The notes beneath the pieces are model-generated. The model saw only the letters and a program-made list of their open reading frames with translations, was not told where the DNA came from and did no database searches. Positions 11,610 to 19,238 of a stretch of 64,000 bases of DNA are shown piece after piece (positions within the stretch are counted from its first letter, which is position 1; the number at the start of each line of letters is the position of its first letter). Source of the stretch: Stutzerimonas stutzeri (GTDB lineage Bacteria; Pseudomonadota; Gammaproteobacteria; Pseudomonadales; Pseudomonadaceae); contig NZ_JANGEY010000007.1 in NCBI RefSeq assembly GCF_024451105.1, positions 62,001 to 126,000 on the forward strand, given 5' to 3'. The translations under genes and the position numbers were made by a program.

Positions 11610-12023
11610 ATGCGTGCCCTCCCCCTGCTCCCGCTGCTCGCCCTGCTCGGCGCCTGCGCCAGCCCCCTGCCGGCCCCCGATCCGCAGCAGGCGTGGATCG
11701 ACTTCCGTACCGAGCCCGGCGAGCTGCTGATGGCCGAGCGACTCGACGGCCGGCGGCTGAGCGACGGTCGCTACTTCCAGGTCGGCCCCGGCGCCCGCAG
11801 CCTGGAAGCCAGCTATCGCTTCGAGGTCCAGGTCGGCTCGCCGTTCGACCGCGAGCCGGTGCGCATGCTCTGCTATCTGCGCCTGGACTACCCCGGCTTC
11901 GCCGCCGGCCAGCGCTACCGGCTGGTGGCGCGCCACTACCTGTTCGAGCCGCGCCTGTGGCTGGAGGACGCCGAAGGCCGGCGCCTCGCCGACGGGCGCG
12001 AGCGGCAGTGCATCAGGCAGTAG
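11610..12023 (+). CDS. small putative lipoprotein of unknown function
   Basis: The 137-residue protein has a lipoprotein signal peptide (LPLLPLLALLGACASP, lipobox LGAC with Cys at about residue 16). The mature part is soluble and has an RxEVQVGSPFDREPVRMLCYLRLDYPGF segment containing one further pair of Cys residues with the C-terminal RQCIRQ. I do not recognise a named domain. Its stop codon overlaps the beginning of a REP palindrome shared with the end of trpI. It is probably a monocistronic gene. Confidence 0.75.
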   Translation: MRALPLLPLLALLGACASPLPAPDPQQAWIDFRTEPGELLMAERLDGRRLSDGRYFQVGPGARSLEASYRFEVQVGSPFDREPVRMLCYLRLDYPGFAAGQRYRLVARHYLFEPRLWLEDAEGRRLADGRERQCIRQ

Positions 12024-12050
12024 GAGCGAATTCATTCGCCCCTACGGGGT
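12022..12050. repeat. REP-type palindrome between lipoprotein gene and trpI
   Basis: The sequence GTAGGAGCGAATTCATTCGC starts at 12019-12021 and continues into CCCTAC, giving an imperfect palindrome around GAATTC. Related copies occur at 33227, 57425 and 58107. This copy overlaps the last codons of trpI and the stop of the lipoprotein gene, which are convergent. Confidence 0.8.
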
Positions 12051-12941
12051 CGGCGCCAGCTCGGCGCGCAGCCACGCCGCCAGCTCCACCGCGCGGCGGT
12101 CGGCGCCGCGCGCCGGCACCCACAGCGCCAGCCGCGCCGGGGTTTCGACGAAGCCCCAGGGCGCTTCCAGGCGCCCGGCGGCGAGGTCGTCGGCGACCAG
12201 CAGCTCGGGAGCGATGGCCACGCCGAGTCCGGCCACCGCCGCCTCCAGCAGGTAATAGAGATGCTCGAAGCCCTGGCCCAGCGTCAGCCCGCTCGGATCG
12301 AGCCCCTGCGCCTGCGCCCACTGCGGCCAGGCCTGCGGCCGCGAGGCGGTGTGCAGCAGCGGCTCGCCGAGCAGCGCGCGCGCCGGCGCCTGGCGCAGCG
12401 CCGCGTAGCGCGCGTGGCGGCTGGAGAGCACCGGGCCGATGCGTTCCTCGGCCAGCTCGAACACCTGCATGTCCGCCGGCCAGGGCGGTGCGGCGAACCA
12501 CAGGGTGGCGTCCAGCCCCGGCCGGCGCGGGTCCAGCTCGCCCTCGCTGGCGGAGAGCTGCAGGCGCAGCTGCGGCAGGTCGCGCTGCAGGCGGTCGAGG
12601 CGCGGGATGAACCAGCGCGCCAGCAGGCTGCCCGGACAGCCGAGGACGAACGGCGCCTGCGCGCGGCCCTCGCGCAGCTCAAAGCACATGCTGCGCAGGT
12701 CGTCGAAGGCCGCCGCCGCCACCGCACTCAGGCGTAAACCGGCATCGGTGAGTTTCACGCCGCGTCCGTCCCTGGCCAGCAGGGCCACGCCGAGGTGTTC
12801 CTCCAGGGCGCGCAGCTGGCGGCTGACCGCGCCGTGGGTGACGTGCAGTTCCGCAGCGGCGCGGCTGACGCTGCCGAGCCGGGCGGTGGCCTCGAAGGCG
12901 CGCAGGGCGTTCAGCGGAGGGAGGTCGCGGGGCTGGCTCAT
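12042..12941 (-). CDS. trpI: LysR-family activator of the tryptophan synthase genes
   Basis: The 299-residue LysR regulator starts [25 protein letters not shown] and has an N-terminal helix-turn-helix ([22 protein letters not shown], about residues 24-45). It is divergent from trpBA with 134 bp between, the standard pseudomonad arrangement in which TrpI activates trpBA in response to indoleglycerol phosphate. The ATG at 12941 is chosen for homology; the open frame reaches 12998. Its 3' end runs into a REP palindrome. Call is by context plus family; confident. Confidence 0.9.
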   Translation of the reverse strand: MSQPRDLPPLNALRAFEATARLGSVSRAAAELHVTHGAVSRQLRALEEHLGVALLARDGRGVKLTDAGLRLSAVAAAAFDDLRSMCFELREGRAQAPFVLGCPGSLLARWFIPRLDRLQRDLPQLRLQLSASEGELDPRRPGLDATLWFAAPPWPADMQVFELAEERIGPVLSSRHARYAALRQAPARALLGEPLLHTASRPQAWPQWAQAQGLDPSGLTLGQGFEHLYYLLEAAVAGLGVAIAPELLVADDLAAGRLEAPWGFVETPARLALWVPARGADRRAVELAAWLRAELAPTP

Positions 12942-13075
12942 CGGTGAGTTTTCCTGACAGGTCAGGGCGATCTTATCGCTTTTCCCGCCGCCCGCCATTG
13001 GCTACCTTGTAGCCACTCGCGACAGGCGCGCGCCCTGCCCGCCCCTGTCGCCCCCATTCTCCACTGGAGCCAGCC
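12942..13075 (+). promoter_or_regulatory. trpI-trpB divergent control region with three inverted repeats
   Basis: Three short perfect inverted repeats lie between the divergent starts: CCTGAC-AG-GTCAGG (12953-12966), GCGAT-CTT-ATCGC (12967-12979) and TGGCTAC-CTT-GTAGCCA (12999-13015). In P. aeruginosa, TrpI binds two sites in this intergenic region. Which of these are the TrpI sites here is inference; I could not place -35/-10 elements with confidence. Confidence 0.55.
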
Positions 13076-14305
13076 ATGACCCAGAGCTATTCCCACGGCC
13101 CCGACGCGCGCGGCCTGTTCGGCCCGTTCGGCGGCCAGTTCGTCGCCGAAACCCTGATGCCGCTGATCAACGACCTGGCCGCCGAGTACGAGGCCGCCAA
13201 GCAGGATCCGGCCTTCCTCGAGGAGCTGGCCTACTTCCAGCGCGACTACATCGGCCGGCCCAGCCCGCTGTACTACGCCGAGCGCCTCTCCGAGCACTTC
13301 GGCGGCGCGAAGATCTACCTCAAGCGCGAGGAGCTGAACCACACCGGCGCGCACAAGATCAACAACTGCATCGGCCAGATCCTGCTGGCCCGGCGCATGG
13401 GCAAGAAGCGCATCATCGCCGAGACCGGCGCCGGCATGCACGGCGTGGCCAGCGCCACCGTGGCCGCGCGCTTCGGCATGGAATGCGTGGTGTACATGGG
13501 CACCACCGACATCGACCGCCAGCAGGCCAACGTCTTCCGCATGAAGCTGCTCGGCGCCAAGGTCATCCCGGTCGTCGCCGGCACCGGCACCCTCAAGGAC
13601 GCCATGAACGAGGCGCTGCGCGACTGGGTGACCAACGTCCACGACACCTTCTACCTGATCGGCACCGCCGCCGGCCCGCACCCCTACCCGGCGATGGTCC
13701 GCGACTTCCAGGCGGTGATCGGCCGCGAGACCCGCGCGCAGATGCTCGCCCAGGAAGGCCGCCTGCCCGACTCGCTGGTCGCCTGCATCGGCGGCGGCTC
13801 CAACGCCATCGGCCTGTTCCACGAGTTCCTCGACGAGCCGAGCGTCTCGATCGTCGGCGTCGAGGCGGCCGGCCACGGCATCGACACCGGCAAGCACGCC
13901 GCCAGCATGGCCGGCGGCCAGCCCGGCGTGCTGCACGGCAACCGCACCTACCTGCTGCAGGACGCCGACGGGCAGATCACCGACGCCCACTCGATCTCCG
14001 CCGGCCTCGACTACCCCGGCGTCGGCCCCGAGCACGCCTGGCTGCACAAGGTCGGCCGCGTCGAGTACGTGCCGATCACCGACGACGAAGCCATGCAGGC
14101 GTTCCAGCAGTGCTGCCGCCTGGAAGGCATCATCCCGGCGCTGGAGTCGTCCCACGCGCTGGCCGAAGCCTTCAAGCGCGCGCCGAGCCTGCCGAAGGAC
14201 CACCTGATGGTGGTCAACCTGTCCGGCCGCGGCGACAAGGACATGCAGACCGTGATGCACTACCTGTCACTTGATGAAAAAGCCGCCGAGGAGACCCGCG
14301 CATGA
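13076..14305 (+). CDS. trpB: tryptophan synthase beta chain
   Basis: The 409-residue PLP enzyme condenses indole and serine to tryptophan in the TrpA2B2 complex. The PLP lysine sits in [13 protein letters not shown] at about residue 94, the phosphate-binding loop GGGSNAIG at about 240-247, and GRGDKD is near the C-terminus. The start [23 protein letters not shown] is typical. A TGGAGC ribosome site precedes the ATG. trpA overlaps the end by 4 bp (ATGA), implying translational coupling and matched subunit synthesis. Confidence 0.97.
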   Translation: MTQSYSHGPDARGLFGPFGGQFVAETLMPLINDLAAEYEAAKQDPAFLEELAYFQRDYIGRPSPLYYAERLSEHFGGAKIYLKREELNHTGAHKINNCIGQILLARRMGKKRIIAETGAGMHGVASATVAARFGMECVVYMGTTDIDRQQANVFRMKLLGAKVIPVVAGTGTLKDAMNEALRDWVTNVHDTFYLIGTAAGPHPYPAMVRDFQAVIGRETRAQMLAQEGRLPDSLVACIGGGSNAIGLFHEFLDEPSVSIVGVEAAGHGIDTGKHAASMAGGQPGVLHGNRTYLLQDADGQITDAHSISAGLDYPGVGPEHAWLHKVGRVEYVPITDDEAMQAFQQCCRLEGIIPALESSHALAEAFKRAPSLPKDHLMVVNLSGRGDKDMQTVMHYLSLDEKAAEETRA

Positions 14306-15111
14306 GCCGCCTGCAGAGCCGCTTCGCCGCCCTGAAGCAAGAGAACCGTGCCGCCCTGGTCACCTTCGTCACCGCCGGCGACCCGGACTACGCCACCTCG
14401 CTGGAGATCCTCAAGGGCCTGCCGGCCGCCGGCGCCGACGTGATCGAGCTGGGCATGCCGTTCACCGACCCGATGGCCGACGGCCCGGCGATCCAGCTGG
14501 CCAACATCCGCGCCCTCGGCAACGGCCAGAACATGGCGAAAACCCTGCAGATGGTCCGCGAGTTCCGCACCACGAACCAGGACACCCCGCTGGTGCTGAT
14601 GGGCTACTACAACCCGATCTTCTGCTACGGCGTCGAGCGCTTCGTCGCGGACGCCAAGGAAGCCGGCGTCGACGGCCTGATCGTGGTCGACCTGCCGCCG
14701 GAGCACAACGACGAGCTGTGCGACCCGGCCCAGGCCGCCGGCATCGACTTCATCCGCCTGACCACCCCGACCACCGACGACGCCCGCCTGCCGACCGTGC
14801 TCAACGGTAGCTCCGGCTTCGTCTACTACGTCTCGGTGGCCGGCGTCACCGGCGCCGGCGCGGCGACCATGGACCAGGTGGAAGAAGCGGTGGCCCGCCT
14901 GCGCCGCCACACCGACCTGCCGCTGTGCATCGGCTTCGGCATCCGCACCCCCGAACACGCCGCCGAAGTGGCCAGGCGCGCCGATGGCGCGGTGGTGGGG
15001 TCGGCGTTGATTGACAGGATTGCCAAGGCGGGGTCGCCGGCCGAGGCGGTGAGTGGGGTGCTGGGGTTGTGTCGGGAGTTGGCGGAGGGGGTGCGGGGGG
15101 CGAGGAAGTAA
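14302..15111 (+). CDS. trpA: tryptophan synthase alpha chain
   Basis: The 269-residue TIM-barrel subunit cleaves indoleglycerol phosphate to indole, which is channelled to TrpB. Catalytic Glu lies in [17 protein letters not shown] (about residues 46-62) and the Asp in [29 protein letters not shown] is present. The last 37 codons, from about 14997, use GGG, TTG, GTG and AGG codons far more than the rest of the gene, which prefers C-ending codons. This shift adjoins the less GC-rich variable segment and hints at a recombination junction. Length is normal. Confidence 0.97.
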   Translation: MSRLQSRFAALKQENRAALVTFVTAGDPDYATSLEILKGLPAAGADVIELGMPFTDPMADGPAIQLANIRALGNGQNMAKTLQMVREFRTTNQDTPLVLMGYYNPIFCYGVERFVADAKEAGVDGLIVVDLPPEHNDELCDPAQAAGIDFIRLTTPTTDDARLPTVLNGSSGFVYYVSVAGVTGAGAATMDQVEEAVARLRRHTDLPLCIGFGIRTPEHAAEVARRADGAVVGSALIDRIAKAGSPAEAVSGVLGLCRELAEGVRGARK

Positions 15112-15126
15112 GCGCAGTTTCGGTTG

Positions 15127-15166
15127 AAAAAAGGCTGCGCCTCCGAAAGAGGGCAGCCTTTGTATT
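15127..15166 (+). terminator. terminator after trpBA
   Basis: AAAGGCTGC (15130-15138) pairs with GCAGCCTTT (15153-15161), with a further CTC/GAG inner pairing, and TGTATTTTCT follows. The A-rich left side (six A) means it could also stop minus-strand transcription from the DUF4276 gene. Confidence 0.8.
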
Positions 15167-15250
15167 TTCTGGGGATAACCCAGCAATATTCGGCCTGTCG
15201 ATGAAGGTAGTTGAAATTACGAAAGTCTATTTCCTCTCTTCGAACGATGA

Positions 15251-15895
15251 CTACGCAATCAATCTCAGCAAACCATCTCTCAACTTCCCGAAGCTAGGTG
15301 AGGCATTGTGTTCTGGCACCATCAACGGACCGATCCTCTCGGCCCACTCATGCTTGAGCTGGCCAGGCAATGGCCAACCAGCCTTACGAATCGCCGCTGA
15401 ACCACCTGGATGAACGGCATCAGCCAGCAACTCCCAAGTTCCACAAATACTGTCCTGCCGATAGCGACTCAGAACCTCCTTCCGGGCCTTCGGGTAGGCC
15501 TTGAGCAACGCATTTCGATCACCGAGATACCAGGCCTCCACCTCCTCAATAGCGAGCCTGAACATCGCATTCGGTGCCGGTTGGCACTGACCGAGCAGGG
15601 TTTTCAACTCCCCTAGAAAAGCCTTGCAGTCCCGCGTATCGCTATCGAGCACCACGACGACAGCATCAATACCCGGAGTCTTGCCATAACCGGCCAGCAG
15701 GCGCGGCAGTTGATTCAGCAGCGCTCGCTTGGCTGGATCGATTCTGGAGGCCAGACCGGCCGGTAGATGACCGATCCCCCTAAACTCGTGCATACGCCAA
15801 GTATGAGGTTCACCCTGTTCGCCGATAATCTTAGGCAGCAGGATTTCCAACAGTTTCGCCCCCGAACTGTCCTCCACCAGCACTTCGATGTGCAT
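15251..15895 (-). CDS. DUF4276 family protein, predicted Toprim-like nuclease
   Basis: The 214-residue protein begins MHIEVLVEDSSGAK and shows a Toprim-like pattern: a Glu in the first strand (E8), an AVVVVLDSDTRDC strand with Asp at 84 and 86, and an acidic IEEVEAWYLGD segment further on. This fits DUF4276, a family usually paired with AAA ATPases of the OLD/RecF type. The ATG at 15895 follows the ATPase stop by 2 bp with AGGTAG upstream, so the genes form an operon; a longer frame to 15928 would overlap it. Likely role is the effector of an ATPase-controlled defence or toxin system, by analogy with PARIS-type pairs. Activity is inferred, not shown. GC content is below that of neighbours. 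Confidence 0.8.
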   Translation of the reverse strand: MHIEVLVEDSSGAKLLEILLPKIIGEQGEPHTWRMHEFRGIGHLPAGLASRIDPAKRALLNQLPRLLAGYGKTPGIDAVVVVLDSDTRDCKAFLGELKTLLGQCQPAPNAMFRLAIEEVEAWYLGDRNALLKAYPKARKEVLSRYRQDSICGTWELLADAVHPGGSAAIRKAGWPLPGQLKHEWAERIGPLMVPEHNASPSFGKLRDGLLRLIA

Positions 15896-15897
15896 CT

Positions 15898-17130
15898 CTA
15901 CCTCGCGTCCAAGTAGTTGCTGTACCACAGGCCACCCAATGGTAGACCTTCGTCCACTAGGTTCTGTACCAGAGCCAGATCGGATACGCGGCGGATCGTC
16001 GAGAAACCATCAACGCCCTTTTCCAGAATCCAGACCTCCTTGGGCGACAGGGCATCCACAAAGTAGGGTTGGTGGGTCGTAACGAATATCTGCGGCGCAT
16101 TCTTCTTGCCGGTAGCATGGCTGCGCAACTCGTTCGCCAGCGAGTCAAGCAACCGGTGATAAAGACCATTCTCCGGCTCTTCGATGCAGATGAAGGGTGG
16201 TGGATCTGGATCTTCCATCAGCAACAGATAGGCAAATATCTTTAGGGTTCCATCAGACATCTGACCTGCATAGAAGGGATCGGCGAAGGCACCATCATTG
16301 AATTGCAAAAGCACCCGCTTGTCCTCAGTCACCGCAGTGCGAATGCTCTTCACCCCTGGAATCTTTGCCGCGATGCGATCAAGTATCGACTTGAAGCGCT
16401 CCTTGTGCTCGCGCTCCATGTATTGCACTACATTGCCGATATTGTCGCCGTGGATATTCAGATGCCGCTGGGCGCCGGAGCTCGGCAGGGAGCGTGCTGA
16501 GTCGGGATGGAAGTACGACAGGTACCAGCCCTTGAGGAAATCGCGGAAACGCTTGATGCGCGGATGCTCCTTGAGCGTTCCCAGCGTAGCGACCCCCAGC
16601 TGGCGTAGATCGGTCAGCTCCACCTCTTCATGGACACGATCCTCTTCAGCTTCCTGCCCCTCGACAGCCTCCTCGCCGGACCACACCTTGCCTTTGCCGT
16701 ACTCCAAACGCAGGAACGGGAACGGGCGACCGTGCTTCTGGCCCTTGCGACGCTGCTTCAATACCTCCGACTGCACGAAGGGTCTGCCGGTCTCGTCGAG
16801 ATTGATCGCCAGTTCGTAGGTGATCGGCCGCTCGCCCTTGGCCTCGCGATAGTAGATCTCAAACTGGATCGGCTCATCGGTGCCGAGAGAGCGCATGCGC
16901 TCGAAGCCGCCACGCTGCTTCATGTCGCAGGCGGTCTCCACATCGAAAGACAAACAATCGGAGACGAAGCCGAATGCATCGAACAGGGTACTCTTGCCGA
17001 CACCATTCTTTCCGATCACCACAGTGAAGGGTGTTAGTGGCTCGCCCTGCTGCTGGGTGGATAACCTGCCCAGCGTCACGTCACGCAAGGCTCGGTAGTT
17101 GCGAACCCGGAAACCTTCGATCAGGGCCAT
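15898..17130 (-). CDS. AAA family ATPase (ABC/SMC-like, AAA_21 type)
   Basis: The 410-residue ATPase has Walker A GKNGVGKST at residues 40-48, a signature-like QMSDGTLK at about 295, Walker B ICIEEPENGLY at about 314-324 and an H-loop TTHQPYFVDAL at about 348. The N-terminal IEGFRVRNYRALRDVTL is typical of OLD/RecF-like ATPases. It is the first gene of a two-gene operon with the DUF4276 gene. The ATG at 17130 has AGAGAGG eight bases upstream. This architecture resembles the ATPase component of anti-phage or abortive systems. Base composition is less GC-rich than the core genes, which suggests transfer. No third partner gene is seen. Confidence 0.88.
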   Translation of the reverse strand: MALIEGFRVRNYRALRDVTLGRLSTQQQGEPLTPFTVVIGKNGVGKSTLFDAFGFVSDCLSFDVETACDMKQRGGFERMRSLGTDEPIQFEIYYREAKGERPITYELAINLDETGRPFVQSEVLKQRRKGQKHGRPFPFLRLEYGKGKVWSGEEAVEGQEAEEDRVHEEVELTDLRQLGVATLGTLKEHPRIKRFRDFLKGWYLSYFHPDSARSLPSSGAQRHLNIHGDNIGNVVQYMEREHKERFKSILDRIAAKIPGVKSIRTAVTEDKRVLLQFNDGAFADPFYAGQMSDGTLKIFAYLLLMEDPDPPPFICIEEPENGLYHRLLDSLANELRSHATGKKNAPQIFVTTHQPYFVDALSPKEVWILEKGVDGFSTIRRVSDLALVQNLVDEGLPLGGLWYSNYLDAR

Positions 17131-17218
17131 CTACTCAACCTCTCTTTCATGTTCATGCTCATTGAACCCTGAACAATTTCATTTCATTCCCAAGCGATGG
17201 ATTATCTGTAACAAGAGA

Positions 17219-17246
17219 GGTGGACAACGGCGCAGCCTTGTCCACC
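17219..17246 (-). repeat. GGTGGACAA/TTGTCCACC palindrome, copy 1
   Basis: A 28-bp palindromic element with outer arms GGTGGACAA and TTGTCCACC and a GC-rich centre. It is the exact reverse complement of the copy at 60716-60743 and differs slightly from that at 19193-19220. It lies between the AAA ATPase operon promoter and the HTH-nucleotidyltransferase gene. Confidence 0.85.
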
Positions 17247-17309
17247 ATCCCCCTCGGCTGCGTTGGAAAATCGCGACACGAGTCCCACCCCCTACAAGCA
17301 CAGTGCGAA

Positions 17310-17909
17310 TCAACTACGAATAGCTCCCTCCGGATCACGGCCGATCAGTTCGATCTTGTCCTGTTCCGCCACGCGCAGCACGAAGCTGTTGCCGGCGGCC
17401 TTCCTGGCTTGCCATTCGTCCGGAGTGTACAACGTCGGGTTGATGGTGCGCCTCAGTTGCTCCTCGACCGGCAGCAGTCTTTCCATCAGCTCGGCATAGC
17501 TCAGGCCGTCGCCGATCAGCATCAGGTCGATATCGCTGCCGGCATGTTCGCTGCCCTTGGCCAGCGAGCCGTAGACGAACGCCCACGTCAGTTGTTCGGC
17601 CAGCGGCGCCAGGGCGGCGCGCAGCGGCTCGGCGATGCCGAAGGTCTTGCGCACGATGCCGAGCAGCTCGGCATGGATCGGGCAGTCCGGATTGGCCTGG
17701 TAGTGGGTCTGGTTGCCCTGGCGGGTCAGGGTCAGGATGCCTGCGCGCTGCAGCCGCTCCAGCTCGCGCATCAGGCTGCCCTTGCCGACCTGCGCATGAC
17801 GGGCGATCTCGTTGGCGTAGAAGCTCTGCTGCGGATTGCCGTACAGCAGCCCCAGCACCTTGCGCTGGGTCGCGGTGAACAGCGCATCGCTCAGTGGAAT
17901 GTTCGGCAT
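17310..17909 (-). CDS. HTH domain plus nucleotidyltransferase (MNT-like) protein
   Basis: The 199-residue protein has an N-terminal winged helix-turn-helix (about residues 13-75: FYANEIARHAQVGKGSLMRELERLQRAGI) and a C-terminal Pol-beta-type nucleotidyltransferase domain with FVYGSLAKGSEHAGSDIDL at about 106-125, in which GS and the D-x-D pair are intact. Such proteins can act as antitoxins or autoregulated enzymes; no HEPN partner gene is adjacent. The ATG at 17909 is preferred to an upstream TTG at 17930. A palindrome TCCCAA-T-TTGGGA sits 15 bp upstream and is a likely autoregulatory operator. It belongs to the variable segment after trpA. Confidence 0.8.
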   Translation of the reverse strand: MPNIPLSDALFTATQRKVLGLLYGNPQQSFYANEIARHAQVGKGSLMRELERLQRAGILTLTRQGNQTHYQANPDCPIHAELLGIVRKTFGIAEPLRAALAPLAEQLTWAFVYGSLAKGSEHAGSDIDLMLIGDGLSYAELMERLLPVEEQLRRTINPTLYTPDEWQARKAAGNSFVLRVAEQDKIELIGRDPEGAIRS

Positions 17910-17924
17910 GTCGATCTCGAAGAG

Positions 17925-17937
17925 TCCCAATTTGGGA
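17925..17937. promoter_or_regulatory. candidate operator of the HTH-nucleotidyltransferase gene
   Basis: TCCCAA-T-TTGGGA is a perfect 6-bp inverted repeat around one base, located 16-28 bp before the ATG at 17909. Its position at the promoter of an HTH protein suggests autoregulation; this is inference. Confidence 0.45.
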
Positions 17938-17980
17938 ACGATAGGTCCTTATCAGGGACTCATCAAGGCGGCGCATCACC

Positions 17981-18043
17981 TCAGTACGGCGCCTGCCCCA
18001 GATAATCCCGCTTCGGCTCGTAGGGGCCGGCGGGTTTTTCCAT
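17981..18043 (-). pseudogene. 3'-end remnant of a CAP (SCP/PR1) family gene
   Basis: A 20-codon frame ends YEPKRDYLGQAPY-stop, which closely parallels the end of the intact CAP protein encoded at 19239-19754 (YDPKGNYLGRKPY-stop). The DNA of the two 3' ends (17981-18024 and 19239-19282) is about three quarters identical by hand alignment. Nothing else of the domain is present; upstream lies the promoter of the toxin-antitoxin module. It is best read as a relic left after insertion or rearrangement, though chance similarity of a short segment cannot be excluded. Confidence 0.5.
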
Positions 18044-18052
18044 TGTCGTGAC

Positions 18053-18068
18053 GTAGCCCAAAGGCTAC
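18053..18068 (+). promoter_or_regulatory. operator-like palindrome of the toxin-antitoxin module
   Basis: GTAGCC-CAAA-GGCTAC is a perfect 6-bp inverted repeat ending 9 bp before the toxin ATG. Toxin-antitoxin operons of this type are usually repressed by the HTH antitoxin at such a site. Confidence 0.55.
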
Positions 18069-18077
18069 ACTCGACGC

Positions 18078-18383
18078 ATGACTGAGATCATCCGTAGTGC
18101 GACCTTTTCTGCATGGCTGTCCGCGCTGGCGGATGGCCGGGCGAGAGTGCGCATCCAGATACGCATCGACCGGATGGCCGACGGCAATTTCGGCGACGCC
18201 AAACCGATTGGCGATGGCCTGAGCGAAGCGCGCATCGACTACGGTCCGGGCTACCGGGTGTACTTCATGCAGCAGGGGCGCCAACTGGTGATCCTGCTCT
18301 GTGGTGGCGACAAAAGCAGCCAGAACCGCGACATCAAGCAGGCCCGACTGATCGCCAGGGCCTGGAAGGAGCAAAACCCATGA
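18078..18383 (+). CDS. RelE/HigB-like toxin, addiction-module killer type
   Basis: The 101-residue basic protein matches the 'addiction module killer' branch of the RelE/ParE/HigB superfamily (Gp49-like): FSAWLSALADGRARVRIQIRIDRMADGNFGDAKPIGDGLSEARIDYGPGYRVYF, then LVILLCGGDKSSQNRDIKQARLIA. Such toxins are typically mRNA interferases acting at the ribosome. The toxin gene comes first and overlaps the antitoxin by 4 bp (ATGA), the HigBA-like order. The module stands in the variable segment between trpA and yjbQ. Confidence 0.88.
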   Translation: MTEIIRSATFSAWLSALADGRARVRIQIRIDRMADGNFGDAKPIGDGLSEARIDYGPGYRVYFMQQGRQLVILLCGGDKSSQNRDIKQARLIARAWKEQNP

Positions 18384-18676
18384 CCGAGCAATTCTCCCGC
18401 TGGGACTCCGCCGAGTACCTCAAGACCGAAGAGGACATGGCCAACTATCTGGACGCCTGCATGGAAGAAGCTGGCGACGATCCTGCCTTCATCGCCAAGG
18501 CTCTGGGCACCATCGCCCGCGCCCGCGGCATGACCCAGGTGGCGAGGGATGCCGGGGTGTCTCGCGAGAGCCTGTACCGGGCACTGTCCGGCGAGGGCAA
18601 CCCGGAGTTCGGCACCATCCTCAAGGTGGTCAAGGCGCTGGGGCTCAGGCTGCATGCCGCACCGGCGCATGGCTGA
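18380..18676 (+). CDS. HTH antitoxin of the HigBA-like module
   Basis: The 98-residue protein fits the 'putative addiction module antidote' family. Its C-terminal half is a helix-turn-helix (GTIARARGMTQVARDAGVSRESLYRALSGEGNPEFGTILKVVKALGL). The N-terminal half (SAEYLKTEEDMANYLDACMEEAGDDPAFIAKAL) is the toxin-binding part in relatives. The ATG at 18380 overlaps the toxin stop. It probably represses the operon through the GTAGCC/GGCTAC palindrome upstream. Confidence 0.88.
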   Translation: MTEQFSRWDSAEYLKTEEDMANYLDACMEEAGDDPAFIAKALGTIARARGMTQVARDAGVSRESLYRALSGEGNPEFGTILKVVKALGLRLHAAPAHG

Positions 18677-18755
18677 GTGAAACCCGTGGTTACCGAGTTC
18701 GACCTGGCGGCGCATCCGCTGCACGCCTGATTTCCAGACTGCAGAACACCGGACC

Positions 18756-19175
18756 ATGTGGCACCAATACCGCTTCCAGCTCAAACCCCGCCGTCGCGGC
18801 TTCCATCTGGTCACCGACGAGATCCTCGCCCACTGCCCGGCGATCGGCGAGATGCGGGTCGGGCTGATGCACGTGTTCATCCAGCACACCTCCGCCTCGC
18901 TGACCCTCAACGAGAACGCCGACCCCACGGTGCGCAGCGACTTCGCGGCCTGGTTCGACCGCGCCGTGCGCGAGGACGAGCCGTACTACCGGCACACCCT
19001 GGAAGGCAGCGACGACCTGCCGGCGCATATCAAGAGCAGCCTGCTGGACAGCAGCCTGAGCCTGCCGATCACCGACGGCCGGCCGGCGCTGGGCACCTGG
19101 CAGGGCATCTACCTGGGCGAGCACCGCGAGCACGGCGGGGCGCGCACGCTGGTGGTGACGTTGCACGGGGAATGA
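18756..19175 (+). CDS. yjbQ: YjbQ family (UPF0047) protein
   Basis: The 139-residue protein carries the hallmarks of the YjbQ/UPF0047 family: HVFIQHTSASLTLNENADPTVRSDF and LGTWQGIYLGEHREHGGARTLVVTLHGE. Members are trimeric and have reported secondary thiamine-phosphate synthase activity; the physiological role remains uncertain. Length is normal. It is preceded by the toxin-antitoxin module and followed by a GGTGGACAA palindrome, so it marks the right border of the variable segment. Confidence 0.92.
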   Translation: MWHQYRFQLKPRRRGFHLVTDEILAHCPAIGEMRVGLMHVFIQHTSASLTLNENADPTVRSDFAAWFDRAVREDEPYYRHTLEGSDDLPAHIKSSLLDSSLSLPITDGRPALGTWQGIYLGEHREHGGARTLVVTLHGE

Positions 19176-19192
19176 GCCGCGCGAAGTCGCGC

Positions 19193-19220
19193 GGTGGACA
19201 AGGCTACGCCGTTGTCCACC
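19193..19220 (+). repeat. GGTGGACAA/TTGTCCACC palindrome, copy 2
   Basis: Outer arms GGTGGACAA and TTGTCCACC enclose a short GC-rich centre; one base differs from the copies at 17219 and 60716. It is followed by CCTGCGGAT, resembling the CCTACGGAT after the 60716 copy, so the conserved unit extends a little beyond the palindrome. Confidence 0.85.
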
Positions 19221-19238
19221 CTGCGGATGCTGCACGCC

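Noticed and set aside
15251-15928. Longer start for the DUF4276 protein at 15928
   Set aside because: It would overlap the ATPase gene by 31 bp and add residues with no family match; the ATG at 15895 has a ribosome site and begins in the first beta-strand.
17976-18374. 132-codon minus-strand frame antisense to the toxin gene
   Set aside because: The toxin-antitoxin pair on the plus strand is well supported, and this frame ends in a different frame from the CAP remnant.
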